From: Erysipelothrix sp. HDW6C
GTDB taxonomy: Bacteria > Bacillota_I > Bacilli_A > Erysipelotrichales > Erysipelotrichaceae
DNA length: 64,000 nt
Reading direction: 5' to 3'
Assembly: GCF_011299615.1 (NCBI RefSeq)
Contig: NZ_CP049861.1
Location: 744,001 to 808,000, forward strand
The notes under the pieces were generated by a model. The model was not told the DNA's origin. It searched no databases and saw only the letters and a program-made list of their open reading frames with translations. A program made the translations under genes and the position numbers. This document shows, piece after piece, positions 1 through 8,707 of the stretch (its first letter is position 1; each line of letters opens with the position of its first letter).

Positions 1-1
1 T

Positions 2-478
2 CTAATGCAAGCAGAGATAGCGTCATACGGTGTAGAGACAAAAGAAGATAATAAAATGGCCTTTTCATCAGAGAAGAATCCTTCGTATGCATTATCAGCA
101 GCAAAGAAAGTAGACGATGCATTCTTTAAAAAGTGGGTCGAGTCAGATGCAACTGCACTCAAGGCTGTTTTGCCAACTCAATTTACTGAAGAGACTCGAC
201 AAGAAGATACTTGGAAAACTCGTAAAGACCAACCAATTCAATATATCGAGAGTGGAAAGAAACAAGCTTTCACATTAGGAATATCGGATATTAATTATTA
301 CGAAATTAGTGCTGAAGATTTGGTCACAGAAAGTGATTTTATTATGCTACGGTCTGTTGGAAAAGCTGAAGGACAAATTGGATTTGTAACTAAAGTTGGT
401 GGCCTTGCAACGGGTGCGTCGGACTATAGATCAAACAAAAATGTATCAATGATGATTACTGCATTACCAGCAAAATAA
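2..478 (+). CDS. C-terminal part of an unidentified protein, cut by window edge
   Basis: The reading frame is open to the first bases of the window, so this is probably the 3' end of a longer gene; the first ATG inside the window (5) need not be the start. About 157 residues are visible. The segment is rich in charged residues and ends in a beta-prone stretch; no signal peptide, membrane segment or sorting motif is visible. I do not recognise the family. Its TAA stop overlaps the ribosome binding site of the next gene (8 bases to its ATG), so it is very likely the upstream member of the SipW-linked surface operon. It may be part of an exported component whose N-terminus lies outside the window. 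Confidence 0.6.
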   Translation, partial: LMQAEIASYGVETKEDNKMAFSSEKNPSYALSAAKKVDDAFFKKWVESDATALKAVLPTQFTEETRQEDTWKTRKDQPIQYIESGKKQAFTLGISDINYYEISAEDLVTESDFIMLRSVGKAEGQIGFVTKVGGLATGASDYRSNKNVSMMITALPAK

Positions 479-486
479 GGAGAAAA

Positions 487-1974
487 ATGAAAAACAATAA
501 AAAGAGAACAGGAGTACTAGTAGGTTTACTTGCAGGAGCACTCTTAGTAACAGGAACGCTTGCGTGGCAAGATGTGAGTCAACACAAAACGAATAAGTTT
601 ACAACAACATCAGTAGAACATAACGTGACACTGGTAGAGACATTTGAAGAAGTATCGAATTGGCGTAAAGGTGAAGCGAAAGTCAACCAAATCTCAGTTC
701 GTAATGGACAAGATACAGATGATATTGCTTCATATATTTATGAAGATGCTTATGTCCGTGTGCAATTAAAAGAGTTCATGGAGATTAAGAACAAATCATA
801 TACTTATAGTGAAAAACGCTACATGGTCGATGAAAAAGGGAACTTCAAACGATTCGCGACATTGGAGTTAGCGCAAGAATTCATGGCAACTCTGGGTGAA
901 GAAGCACCGGTAGATGGTCGTATCGAAGAAGTCACTGGACTCTTTGACAAAGATGAAGAAGGAAACGTAAAAGGATTCTTCTATATCGCAACTCAACAAG
1001 CGGATAAGAATGGTCAATACGGTAAGTTTATCGTCATGACAGAAGTACTGGGTGAAGGGGATGTCTTGGTTGAAGGAAGCATTAACCAAAATCACTCATC
1101 TGATGACCAACACAACAATGCAATTGTTGATGAAGAAACAGGTTCAATCGACTACAACGTTGATGAAGACCAATACACAACACACCTTTGGGGTGCTGGT
1201 GACAATATGTCTGCCGATGGCAACCCATTTACACAATATGTAAAATGGACATTTGGAACAGATGTTATCACAATGGCTGAATGGGATGGACAACCCACCG
1301 CACAGTGGATTGTCGACACAGATTCAACAGAAGGGTATGCATACTGGGGTGAAAAACTTGTTCACGGAACCGATGCAACTGCAACACCAAAATCAATCAC
1401 AAACAATATCTTAGAAAAAGTAACGTTAATTGAGCAGCCTTATGGAGCGGCAGAATATTATATTCACGTAAATATGGATGCCGTTAACTTAAAAGATGTG
1501 TCTTTATGGGCAGATGCACCAGCGAAGTTCACGAATGCGATATCAGGAAAAGATCCAATATCAATGGCGTACAAAGAATTAGCTGAAACAATTGCTACAA
1601 CTAAAACTTTGGATTTCAAAGTAATACCAGCTGATGCATCTTCAACACTTGTTACTGCAATTGCGTCAGCTCAATCGGTACATGATACTGATAATGCAAC
1701 GTTAGCTGTACTCAAAGAAGCTACTAAGGAACTTCAGTTAGCCGTAGAAGCATACAATACTAACGAACTCGTTGTAGCGAAACGTCAACTGCTTCAATTA
1801 CTGAATGAAGCAGAAGAAATTGATACAAATGGAAAATCAGAAGAATTAATAACAGCACTTTCAATTGCACATGATAATGGAGAGATGTGTTTTAATGATG
1901 GTGCAGCAGAAGTTGCACATGTTACAGAAGCAATTACAGATTTAACTGATGCACTTGCAGCGATCAAATCATAG
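487..1974 (+). CDS. exported protein with SipW-cognate signal peptide
   Basis: A 495-residue secreted protein. The N-terminus has a basic start, a hydrophobic core and then TLAWQDVSQHKTNKF, which matches the pattern of SipW-cognate signal peptides (TasA/CalY-like exported proteins) where cleavage occurs before an aromatic-Asp stretch. The same W-x-D-x-SQHKTN-K/R-F motif recurs in the gene at 3062, and sipW lies between the two. The middle of the protein (about 60-340) is unassigned; the C-terminal 130 residues are helical and resemble a FIVAR-type module found in Gram-positive surface proteins. There is no LPXTG motif or C-terminal membrane anchor, so it is probably released or assembled into a fibre or matrix. 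The ribosome binding site AAGGAG lies just upstream. Assignment as SipW substrate is inference from motif and neighbourhood. Confidence 0.8.
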   Translation: MKNNKKRTGVLVGLLAGALLVTGTLAWQDVSQHKTNKFTTTSVEHNVTLVETFEEVSNWRKGEAKVNQISVRNGQDTDDIASYIYEDAYVRVQLKEFMEIKNKSYTYSEKRYMVDEKGNFKRFATLELAQEFMATLGEEAPVDGRIEEVTGLFDKDEEGNVKGFFYIATQQADKNGQYGKFIVMTEVLGEGDVLVEGSINQNHSSDDQHNNAIVDEETGSIDYNVDEDQYTTHLWGAGDNMSADGNPFTQYVKWTFGTDVITMAEWDGQPTAQWIVDTDSTEGYAYWGEKLVHGTDATATPKSITNNILEKVTLIEQPYGAAEYYIHVNMDAVNLKDVSLWADAPAKFTNAISGKDPISMAYKELAETIATTKTLDFKVIPADASSTLVTAIASAQSVHDTDNATLAVLKEATKELQLAVEAYNTNELVVAKRQLLQLLNEAEEIDTNGKSEELITALSIAHDNGEMCFNDGAAEVAHVTEAITDLTDALAAIKS

Positions 1975-2024
1975 AACAACTTTGATTTAGTCAAAATTGA
2001 AAAGCAAAAAGAGTGTCTAGAATC

Positions 2025-2058
2025 AATGTCAAGATTATCCCATCATAGTCTTGATATT
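2025..2058 (+). repeat. 12-bp inverted repeat downstream of the exported-protein gene
   Basis: AATGTCAAGATT (2025-2036) pairs with AGTCTTGATATT (2047-2058) over all 12 positions with two G-U pairs and a 10-base loop. No T-run follows, so it is not a standard terminator; it may protect the 3' end of the upstream message or belong to the structured leader of sipW. Confidence 0.5.
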
Positions 2059-2161
2059 ATAGAAAAAATCTATATTAAGTATTCAATCATGCGTAAAATT
2101 ACGTGTGATTTGAATGCTACAATATATTTGTAATAAATGAAGAATATAAATAATAAGTAAT

Positions 2162-2226
2162 ACGTTAACATGATGATTCATGTTGACGTGCGAGGGCTGT
2201 AATCGAATTACAACCTTGGCACGTCA
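2162..2226 (+). promoter_or_regulatory. two overlapping, mutually exclusive hairpins in the sipW leader
   Basis: Hairpin A pairs ACGTTAACATGA (2162-2173) with TCATGTTGACGT (2178-2189), 12 pairs with one G-U and a 4-base loop. Hairpin B pairs 2184-2202 with 2208-2226, about 17 pairs interrupted by two mismatches, with a 5-base loop. They share bases 2184-2189, so only one can form at a time. The sipW ribosome binding site begins at 2245, about 18 bases after hairpin B. No T-run follows, which argues for a translational or RNA-stability switch, or a protein-binding site, more than for a terminator. The pairing is seen directly; the regulatory role is inferred. Confidence 0.55.
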
Positions 2227-2257
2227 CGATGAATTGAAGAAAACAGGAGGTTTATGC

Positions 2258-3049
2258 ATGCGCGATTATGACAAATTGGATAGACTGATGGATGAATTCA
2301 TTCGTCAAAGTGAACTGAAAAAAGAACAATTGACTGAAGGTGCAGAGGAGCCTCTAAAATTTGATGCATCACCACAAGATTTATCAAAAAGTCAAAAAAA
2401 ATCATGGTGGCAACCTATGAAACGTTCAAAAAAAGTGAAGTCTAAGGTGGAACCTCAGATTGCACCTTCTTCAAAAGAAACGACCGAGGTTGGTCGGGGA
2501 GTCAAAGCAGTCAAAGCAATAACGAATCTAATGTTCTATGTATTCTTAGCGATGGTTTTGATGGTTGTTGCATTTTCGATGCAAGATGGGAGTCGTTATG
2601 CAAGTGCAATGGGCTATTCACCATTTTATGTTGAAACGGCAAGTATGAACTCTGTTATTCCTCGTGGTTCATTGATTATCAGCAAACAGGTCGATGCAGA
2701 GTCACTTGTAGTGGGTGATGATATAACATTTTATGATGGTGTGAATACCCAATCAATGATCACCCATCGGATTATTAAAATCCATCCGAACTTTGAAAAT
2801 AAAGGTCTCGCGTTTGAGACAAAGGGTGTCGATAATAAAGATCCTGATTTGGAAAAAGTACATGCAAAAGAAGTTGCCGGTAAGGTTGTTGTGGTTTTGC
2901 CAAGTGTCGGAATATATCTCAGTTATGTCAAGGATAACTTGGTAATGGTTATGGTATTTGTGGGGTTGATATTTGCAACGCTTCATACCACGTCTGTCTA
3001 CTTACGTGAACGTCAAAATGAAAAACAGCAGTTAATACTGGAAAAGTAA
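2258..3049 (+). CDS. sipW: SipW-type signal peptidase I
   Basis: A 263-residue membrane-bound signal peptidase that would cleave the signal peptides of the two flanking exported proteins. The N-terminal ~85 residues are charged and cytoplasmic, followed by a membrane segment, the catalytic-Ser box TASMNSVIPRGSLII, the VGDDITFYDG stretch, and THRII, where the His replaces the usual general-base Lys as in the archaeal/eukaryotic-like (SipW) class; a second membrane segment lies near the C-terminus. The long soluble N-terminal extension is unusual for the family. The frame is open further upstream (to 2180), but ATG 2258 has AGGAGG at 2245-2250, whereas the upstream region encodes a strong RNA hairpin, so 2258 is preferred. 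It is followed 12 bases later by its presumed substrate. Confidence 0.85.
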   Translation: MRDYDKLDRLMDEFIRQSELKKEQLTEGAEEPLKFDASPQDLSKSQKKSWWQPMKRSKKVKSKVEPQIAPSSKETTEVGRGVKAVKAITNLMFYVFLAMVLMVVAFSMQDGSRYASAMGYSPFYVETASMNSVIPRGSLIISKQVDAESLVVGDDITFYDGVNTQSMITHRIIKIHPNFENKGLAFETKGVDNKDPDLEKVHAKEVAGKVVVVLPSVGIYLSYVKDNLVMVMVFVGLIFATLHTTSVYLRERQNEKQQLILEK

Positions 3050-3061
3050 GGAGTTGAATTA

Positions 3062-5719
3062 ATGAGAGTGCAAAAAATAACAACGAGGTCATTTAAAGTC
3101 GTTCTTTTGATTGCGCTTTTAGCTCAAGTCGTTCTCGGTGTTCATGGATGGTTTGATGATTCACAACATAAGACAAACCGTTTTGTGCGAGGTTTTGATG
3201 CTCATGATGTGGTACTTACAAAGCGTTCGATTGCAGCGGACAGAACTGTGATTGATTTTAGTCTTGAAGGCGCTGAATTTGAACTTTACCGTGTTGATGC
3301 TGTCGATGAGAAAATCGGTACGACCTATACGACTGATGCCAATGGCGAGATTTGGATGCATAATCTTGAAGTTGGCGATTATTACTTTTTAGAAGTTAAC
3401 CCACCTCTTGGTCACAGTTTCGATTTGGATAAAACAGGCAATCCGATACGGAAGTATACATTCAAAGTAGATACGCTTGAGCAGCCGGATGGACAACCCA
3501 TTCATGTTGACGCATACAACATTCAAAATGATGTAGCGTTGGAAATTATGAAAACAATTGTGAATTCAAATGGAGAAGATGTCAGTGTTGAACAACAAGC
3601 AGAACTCTTTTCTTTTAAAGTTACGTTCAATGAGAAAATCGATGATGACGAAGCGATTGATACGAAAGATTATGTCTATTCGATTGATGGTGGTCCAAAT
3701 CAAACCATAAAGAATGGTGAAATTATTCAGCTTAAGCATGGGCAGAAAGCAATATTTAAGTATCTTCCCTATGGCACGCGGTACGATGTTAAGGAACTCA
3801 GCGATCATGATTACACAATGTACTCATCGTTCGCCACAGGATTTGTTTATGATCGCCCTTTGGCATCCTTTGTCAACCAATCGCAAAGTGAATCGTTAGG
3901 AATTGTCGCGTTAACCAAGTATATTCGCAATCAAAGTGGCGAAGCGTTGACGGACGCTCAAAAAGAGAAACAATTTGAGTTTGAAATAACCTTCAGTGAT
4001 GGTGGAACCTATCCCGTTGGGATTGGCAATAAGCCACTTGAGATGGTTTCGAGTGGTGGTACGATTCAATTGCGTCACAATGAAACGGCGTACATCTTTA
4101 AATTACCATTTGGAACAACTTATACAATTAAAGAAAAAGACTACAGTTCTGAAGGGTATCTTAGCCAACTGGGTGTTATAGAAGGACAGATAATTGTCCA
4201 AGATATGATGATTTATAACATTAACAATATTTATCAAGACGCCCCTGAAATTGAAAGTGGTTCTCTACTGATTGCAAAACGTGTTGTCTATACAACATTG
4301 CGTGATACGTTTCAGTTTAAAGTTGATTTTCAACCTGCTGGTAACTTTAAGTATCGTATTGATGATGGTGACCTTCTTGAATACAAGTCGGGTGATTCCA
4401 TAGAGATTACTGCAGATCAGACAATTCTTTTTGAAGATCTTCCAATCGGTACCGTCTATAAAGTTACTGAATCAGAACACGATGATTACTTTGCGAGTGT
4501 ATTAAGTCAAAGCGGTACAGTTTCTGACTATAATCAGACCGTTGTTTTCCGAAATTACTTTAAGAATCCAGACAAAGACCTCGTAAGCATTACGGTGACA
4601 AAAAAAGTTAGCGGAGTTACTACTGACAAAAGTTTTGAATTTATCATGAATTTCGACGATTCAAAAGAAGTCTTCACACTGAAGGACGGTGAGTCAAAAG
4701 AATTTCAGATGAGTCCGGGAACGGTGTACGCTGTCGAAGAACGGGACTACAGTAAAGATGGTTATGAACTTGTCATTACCAACAGTCATGGAACCGTAGA
4801 AACAAAGAAAAATGTGGAAGTCATTGCAACCAATATATTCCATAAAGAACTTGCGAAAGCACAGATCAAGGGAATCAAATCATGGTCAGTGGCACCGGGG
4901 TATGAAAATCGTATTCCAAGTGCAATAACCGTGAATCTTCTTAACGAAAACAACGAAGTTGTTGCAAGTACTATTGTCAAAGAAGATGCGCATGGAAAAT
5001 GGGAATACGCATTTGAGGTTGCGCGTTTTGATGAGAACGGTGTTGAAATAGTTTATCACATTGAGGAAGAGCCGATTGACGATTTTATCGCAACGTATGA
5101 TGGCTTCAATATCTTGAATACATTTACGGTGCCAACATCTTACCTTCCCAAAGTAACCAAACAATTAATTGGTGAAGAGCACACACATGTACCAGCTCAG
5201 TTTGTCTTTACAATAACTGCACTTGAAGGTGCACCGATTGTAAATAGTGGAAGTATCGCAATTGATGGATCGGGTGAAGCAAGTTTTGCCGCTTTAGAAT
5301 TCAAACACGCAGGTACGTTTAAATATCGAATTGAAGAAAAGGTACAACGTCTCAAAGATTATACGTTTGACCGTAAACCAATAACACTCACAATAACAAC
5401 GATCAACCAAGATGACGCGATTGTGATTGCAAGTGTGTCTTATGATAAAGAGGGATTCGAAACAAATGCGACAACCGGGTTGTTTATTAATACTTATACA
5501 GGGGCGATTAAACCTCCGGTAGACCCAGAAGAGCCACTTGACCCACCAACATATCCAGGAGATTTGCCCGCAACAGGATTGGCAGCAACAGGCTTCATGT
5601 TGCAAGGAGGAATTCTGACCATGGTGGGTACAAACCTTATTATTTACAGTCGCATAACAACAATACGCCGTAATAAAAACAAAAAAGAAGGAGATGATGG
5701 AGATGGCTCAAACTCATGA
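3062..5719 (+). CDS. LPXTG-anchored multi-domain surface protein with SipW-type signal peptide
   Basis: An 885-residue cell-wall protein. The N-terminal signal is followed by WFDDSQHKTNRF, the same motif as in the protein at 487. Domains in order: a SpaA/Cna-B-like domain (about 60-150, with GAEFELYRVD), four related ~100-residue beta domains (about 160-600) each with a KxI/VxN...F-F-VTF core and ending near a YxVxE signature (DUF7601-like), a Cna-B-like domain (about 600-690), an FctA/Spy0128-like pilin isopeptide domain (about 697-812), a Pro-rich linker and the sorting signal LPATG (about 835) followed by a hydrophobic stretch, Arg-rich tail and an unusual acidic end. The architecture suggests a pilus-like adhesin. 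Being both a SipW-type precursor and sortase-anchored is notable. Ribosome binding site AAGGAG; no sortase gene is in the window. Confidence 0.85.
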   Translation: MRVQKITTRSFKVVLLIALLAQVVLGVHGWFDDSQHKTNRFVRGFDAHDVVLTKRSIAADRTVIDFSLEGAEFELYRVDAVDEKIGTTYTTDANGEIWMHNLEVGDYYFLEVNPPLGHSFDLDKTGNPIRKYTFKVDTLEQPDGQPIHVDAYNIQNDVALEIMKTIVNSNGEDVSVEQQAELFSFKVTFNEKIDDDEAIDTKDYVYSIDGGPNQTIKNGEIIQLKHGQKAIFKYLPYGTRYDVKELSDHDYTMYSSFATGFVYDRPLASFVNQSQSESLGIVALTKYIRNQSGEALTDAQKEKQFEFEITFSDGGTYPVGIGNKPLEMVSSGGTIQLRHNETAYIFKLPFGTTYTIKEKDYSSEGYLSQLGVIEGQIIVQDMMIYNINNIYQDAPEIESGSLLIAKRVVYTTLRDTFQFKVDFQPAGNFKYRIDDGDLLEYKSGDSIEITADQTILFEDLPIGTVYKVTESEHDDYFASVLSQSGTVSDYNQTVVFRNYFKNPDKDLVSITVTKKVSGVTTDKSFEFIMNFDDSKEVFTLKDGESKEFQMSPGTVYAVEERDYSKDGYELVITNSHGTVETKKNVEVIATNIFHKELAKAQIKGIKSWSVAPGYENRIPSAITVNLLNENNEVVASTIVKEDAHGKWEYAFEVARFDENGVEIVYHIEEEPIDDFIATYDGFNILNTFTVPTSYLPKVTKQLIGEEHTHVPAQFVFTITALEGAPIVNSGSIAIDGSGEASFAALEFKHAGTFKYRIEEKVQRLKDYTFDRKPITLTITTINQDDAIVIASVSYDKEGFETNATTGLFINTYTGAIKPPVDPEEPLDPPTYPGDLPATGLAATGFMLQGGILTMVGTNLIIYSRITTIRRNKNKKEGDDGDGSNS

Positions 5720-5936
5720 AGAATTAGAAACAAGTATCCATCTTGCTAAAATGGTAAAACAATTAATCAAAGAAAACAAAGCACTTCAAAAGGAAGTGGA
5801 AATACTCAAAGCACAACAAAGCCAACTTAAAGATAATCAAAGTATTGATGCTTTCTCAAGAAAACTTGAGGAACTGTATGAAATCAATCATTTGGTGGCG
5901 AATGTACTGCTTAAGAATAGTGCAATCCAAAAATAG
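5703..5936 (+). CDS. small coiled-coil protein overlapping the adhesin gene
   Basis: A 77-residue charged protein, no signal peptide or membrane segment, with an almost continuous heptad pattern (leucine/isoleucine every 3-4 residues) in its first ~50 residues and a helical end, suggesting a short homo- or hetero-dimeric coiled coil. The gene starts inside the 3' end of the adhesin gene in another frame. ATGs at 5694, 5697 and 5703 are in frame; GAAGGAG ends at 5693, so 5703 has the best spacing. The overlap implies translational coupling with the surface operon. I do not recognise the family; a cytoplasmic accessory or structural role is a guess. Confidence 0.6.
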   Translation: MAQTHEELETSIHLAKMVKQLIKENKALQKEVEILKAQQSQLKDNQSIDAFSRKLEELYEINHLVANVLLKNSAIQK

Positions 5937-6020
5937 ACAATAAGACTCTTGAACAGATTAACAGGAAACTCACTGTATCACAGCAGCTTGTCATGACGAC
6001 AATCAATACAGGAGGGGTTT

Positions 6021-6905
6021 ATGATCCATATTAAAGAATTCAAACGATTTTATACGTTTAAGGTCGTTTTCGAAACCAACAGCTTTTCGCGAGCAGCTAA
6101 GATTCTGTTTCTAACACAATCCGCTGTATCCAACCAAATCAAACAATTAGAAAAAGACCTCGATCTACAACTCTTTAACCGCAATGGTCGTAACTTTATT
6201 TCACCAACCGCTGAAGGGGAAATACTTTATGATGAAGTGATTCGTCACTTCCAAGCATGGAGTACAACAATGCAGTTGCTTAATAAAGAGGCAGACCGAA
6301 ATCAACATTGTACGATTGCGGCATCAGGATCATTTTCAATTAGCTATTTTCCCGAATTGATTGCCTACTTAATCAAACAGCACCCTAACGTTACGTTCAC
6401 GGTTAACGAGAGCAATACAGAGACCATTTATAACGATGTTTTAAAACACGACGTTGATTTTGGATTTATTGAACGGGAGTTACCTGCCAATTCAAAACTT
6501 GAACAAACCGAGATAATGCAGGATCAACTTGCTTATGTCGGTGATAAGAAAAGTGACTTATGGTTAATCCGTGAGGAACACTCAGCGGATAATTTTTTCA
6601 ACACGGCCTATTTGAATGAACACAATATCAATCCCGAGACGTTTGTGTATACCAATAACAATGATTTCACACTAAGGCTTTTAGACAATGGAACAGGGAA
6701 TACAATCATTTCAATGAGTAGTATTAAGCGATACTATCCACATTGGCTAAAGGATAAGAGTAGGGTTATTATACCGCTCAAAGGGAACTACATGCGAAAC
6801 TTCTATTTGTTGGGAGGAAACCGTGCAATTGGAATGCATGGAGAGATTTATGAGTCTATAAAAGCGTGGGCACTCACACAAGAGCGCAACGAAGCAATTC
6901 ACTAA
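6021..6905 (+). CDS. LysR-family transcriptional regulator (copy 1)
   Basis: A 294-residue LysR-type regulator: N-terminal winged helix-turn-helix (about 1-62, with FSRAAKILFLTQSAVSNQIKQL), linker helix, and a periplasmic-binding-protein-like effector domain from about 90 to the end (starting near CTIAASGSFSISYFPEL). Strong ribosome binding site GGAGGGG before ATG 6021. Downstream lies a paralogue of the same orientation with clear similarity along the whole length, so the pair arose by tandem duplication. No divergent metabolic target gene sits next to it, which is unusual for LysR proteins; the upstream surface operon or a distant gene could be the target. The palindrome GTCATGAC (5990-5997), just upstream, may be part of an autoregulatory site. 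Confidence 0.88.
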   Translation: MIHIKEFKRFYTFKVVFETNSFSRAAKILFLTQSAVSNQIKQLEKDLDLQLFNRNGRNFISPTAEGEILYDEVIRHFQAWSTTMQLLNKEADRNQHCTIAASGSFSISYFPELIAYLIKQHPNVTFTVNESNTETIYNDVLKHDVDFGFIERELPANSKLEQTEIMQDQLAYVGDKKSDLWLIREEHSADNFFNTAYLNEHNINPETFVYTNNNDFTLRLLDNGTGNTIISMSSIKRYYPHWLKDKSRVIIPLKGNYMRNFYLLGGNRAIGMHGEIYESIKAWALTQERNEAIH

Positions 6906-6919
6906 TCAAACGCAAAAAT

Positions 6920-6940
6920 CTGGAAGCATCCAGTCTTTTT
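6920..6940 (+). terminator. short terminator-like hairpin after the first LysR gene
   Basis: CTGGA (6920-6924) and TCCAG (6929-6933) form a 5-bp stem with a 4-base loop, followed by TCTTTTT. The stem is short, so termination may be partial. Confidence 0.45.
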
Positions 6941-7007
6941 GTGCATCACACACCGCATAGGATAAACACATATGTTATACTTTGTTTACACATGAGGGGA
7001 CACTCAA

Positions 7008-7913
7008 ATGATACAAACAAAAGAATTCAAACGCTTAATTGCCTTTAAGACGGTCTATGAATCCAGTAGTTTTTCTAAGGCAGCAAATACTCTTTTTTTA
7101 ACGCAATCGGCAATATCGAGCCAAATTCAGCAACTTGAGGAAGAACTGCAAGTAACACTTTTTGACCGTAAAGGTCGCAACGCCATCACACCAACAGAAG
7201 CGGGTCGTATTTTTTACGATCAAGTTCGTGAGATTCTCGAAGTGTGGCATAATGCGATGCAAAAACTCTCTGACCAATCTGAATACCGAAAGAAATGTAC
7301 GATTGCGGCATCCAACTCGTTTTCAATCAGTTTTATGCCCAGTCTGATTGAATACCTGGCCGAGAAACATCCAAACATTGAATTCAATGTCATCGAAAGT
7401 AACTCGGATTCAATTTATAATATGGTGTTACATCGTGAATATGACTTTGGTTTTGTAGAACGTGCTTTGCCAAAAAACTCTAAAATAACTCAAATGCAAG
7501 TTCTCAAAGATCCATTGGTTCTTGGTGGTGACCCGGGAAGCAAACTGTGGCTTACGCGCGAAAACCATTCAGCAATGAACCATTTTAATTATATATATCT
7601 TCAAGAGAATGGTATTATTCCCGAAAATATTATGATAGCCAATACCAATGACTTTATTATTAGGATGTTGGAATCGGGTCAGGGGCGATCCCTTGTCTCA
7701 AAACGTAATCTGAAAGGTCATGATATTCCGTATGAGGAAATAGATTCCAGATACGAACGTGATTTTCATTTGCTCATCCCCAATCCCGCAACGACAGTTT
7801 ATGAAGATGTTTGGGCAAGTATTGAGAAATGGTGCAGTGAAATACGCAATGAGGCATTGGGTGCGAATGTAATTAATTCAGATAAGCAAAATACCGAAGT
7901 GGATCTATTCTAA
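7008..7913 (+). CDS. LysR-family transcriptional regulator (copy 2)
   Basis: A 301-residue LysR regulator with the same arrangement as its upstream neighbour: HTH at about 1-62 (FSKAANTLFLTQSAISSQIQ), linker helix, and effector domain. Both start MI-x-x-KEFKR and share the phrase KCTIAAS-NSFSIS in the effector domain entry, showing recent common origin, while the ligand-contacting portion differs (for example FVERALPKNSK against FIERELPANSK region is conserved but the C-termini diverge). It carries its own upstream TATACT -10-like box at 6976-6981 and a GAGGGG ribosome binding site, and a strong terminator after it, so it is probably transcribed alone. Target unknown. Confidence 0.88.
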   Translation: MIQTKEFKRLIAFKTVYESSSFSKAANTLFLTQSAISSQIQQLEEELQVTLFDRKGRNAITPTEAGRIFYDQVREILEVWHNAMQKLSDQSEYRKKCTIAASNSFSISFMPSLIEYLAEKHPNIEFNVIESNSDSIYNMVLHREYDFGFVERALPKNSKITQMQVLKDPLVLGGDPGSKLWLTRENHSAMNHFNYIYLQENGIIPENIMIANTNDFIIRMLESGQGRSLVSKRNLKGHDIPYEEIDSRYERDFHLLIPNPATTVYEDVWASIEKWCSEIRNEALGANVINSDKQNTEVDLF

Positions 7914-7918
7914 GCGAG

Positions 7919-7953
7919 GGGTATCGTGTCAAAAATACACGGTATCCTTTTTT
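7919..7953 (+). terminator. Rho-independent terminator after LysR copy 2
   Basis: GGTATCGTGT and ACACGGTATCC arms (about 7919-7929 and 7936-7947) with a short A-rich loop and a run of seven T. Confidence 0.8.
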
Positions 7954-8037
7954 GTCGTTAAACTTGCATACTGGAAAGATCAAAGGGTACAGGATCCTTT
8001 GTTTGAGGTGTATAATGTTTAGAGAGAGGTGGCAGAC

Positions 8038-8631
8038 ATGATGAAAATTGAACACATTAAACGTGAAATTGAGAACGATAAAGAAAATATGCAATTCACT
8101 AAAATGGGATGGAAACCAATTCTTCGTGTGAGTGAAAATGCGCGTATATTAATTATCGGTCAAGCACCGGGGTTAAAGACACAAGAAGCCGAAGATGTAT
8201 TTCGTGATAAGAGTGGTGATCGCCTACGCGAGTGGCTGGGTGTTGATGAATCGCTGTTTTACGAAAGTGGTTTAATTGCTGTTTTACCCATGGATTTTTA
8301 TTTCCCAGGAAATGGAAAAAGTGGCGATTTACCACCCCGTAAAGATATAGCTGCTAAGTGGCACCCACAGCTGATCGCTGCGATGCCACATATTGAACTT
8401 ACCATTCTCATTGGAATGTATGCCCAAAAGTACTATCTCGGTAAAAGTTCGCTGGGGAATGTAACCGAGAATGTACTTGGTTATCAACACTTTCTGCCGC
8501 GTTATTTTCCCCTTGTCCACCCATCACCACGCAATCAAATATGGATATCCAAGCATCCTGAATTTCTTTCAAAGATTATCCCTGAACTACAGTACCGTAT
8601 TAAACGAATTCTTAGTGATTCGCATATGTAG
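8038..8631 (+). CDS. uracil-DNA glycosylase-like protein
   Basis: A 197-residue member of the uracil-DNA glycosylase superfamily, which removes uracil (or related damaged bases) from DNA in base-excision repair. Visible features are the motif IIGQAPGLKTQEA near residue 45, equivalent to the water-activating/phosphate-contacting motif of UDG folds, and VHPSPRNQIW near residue 165, equivalent to the conserved His-containing motif 2. It is a single-domain protein and lacks the four Fe-S cysteines of family 4, so it belongs to the uncharacterised UDG-like group found in Firmicutes. The frame permits GTG 8029, but ATG 8038 has GAGAGGT at good distance and is preferred. A TATAAT box lies at 8011-8016. 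It stands alone between two terminator-separated units. Confidence 0.8.
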   Translation: MMKIEHIKREIENDKENMQFTKMGWKPILRVSENARILIIGQAPGLKTQEAEDVFRDKSGDRLREWLGVDESLFYESGLIAVLPMDFYFPGNGKSGDLPPRKDIAAKWHPQLIAAMPHIELTILIGMYAQKYYLGKSSLGNVTENVLGYQHFLPRYFPLVHPSPRNQIWISKHPEFLSKIIPELQYRIKRILSDSHM

Positions 8632-8707
8632 TTCATATGAAGTTTCATAAAAACAACAATATTTAAGAAACCTCCATGATATACTGAAGATAAAAAGGGG
8701 GTCGCTT

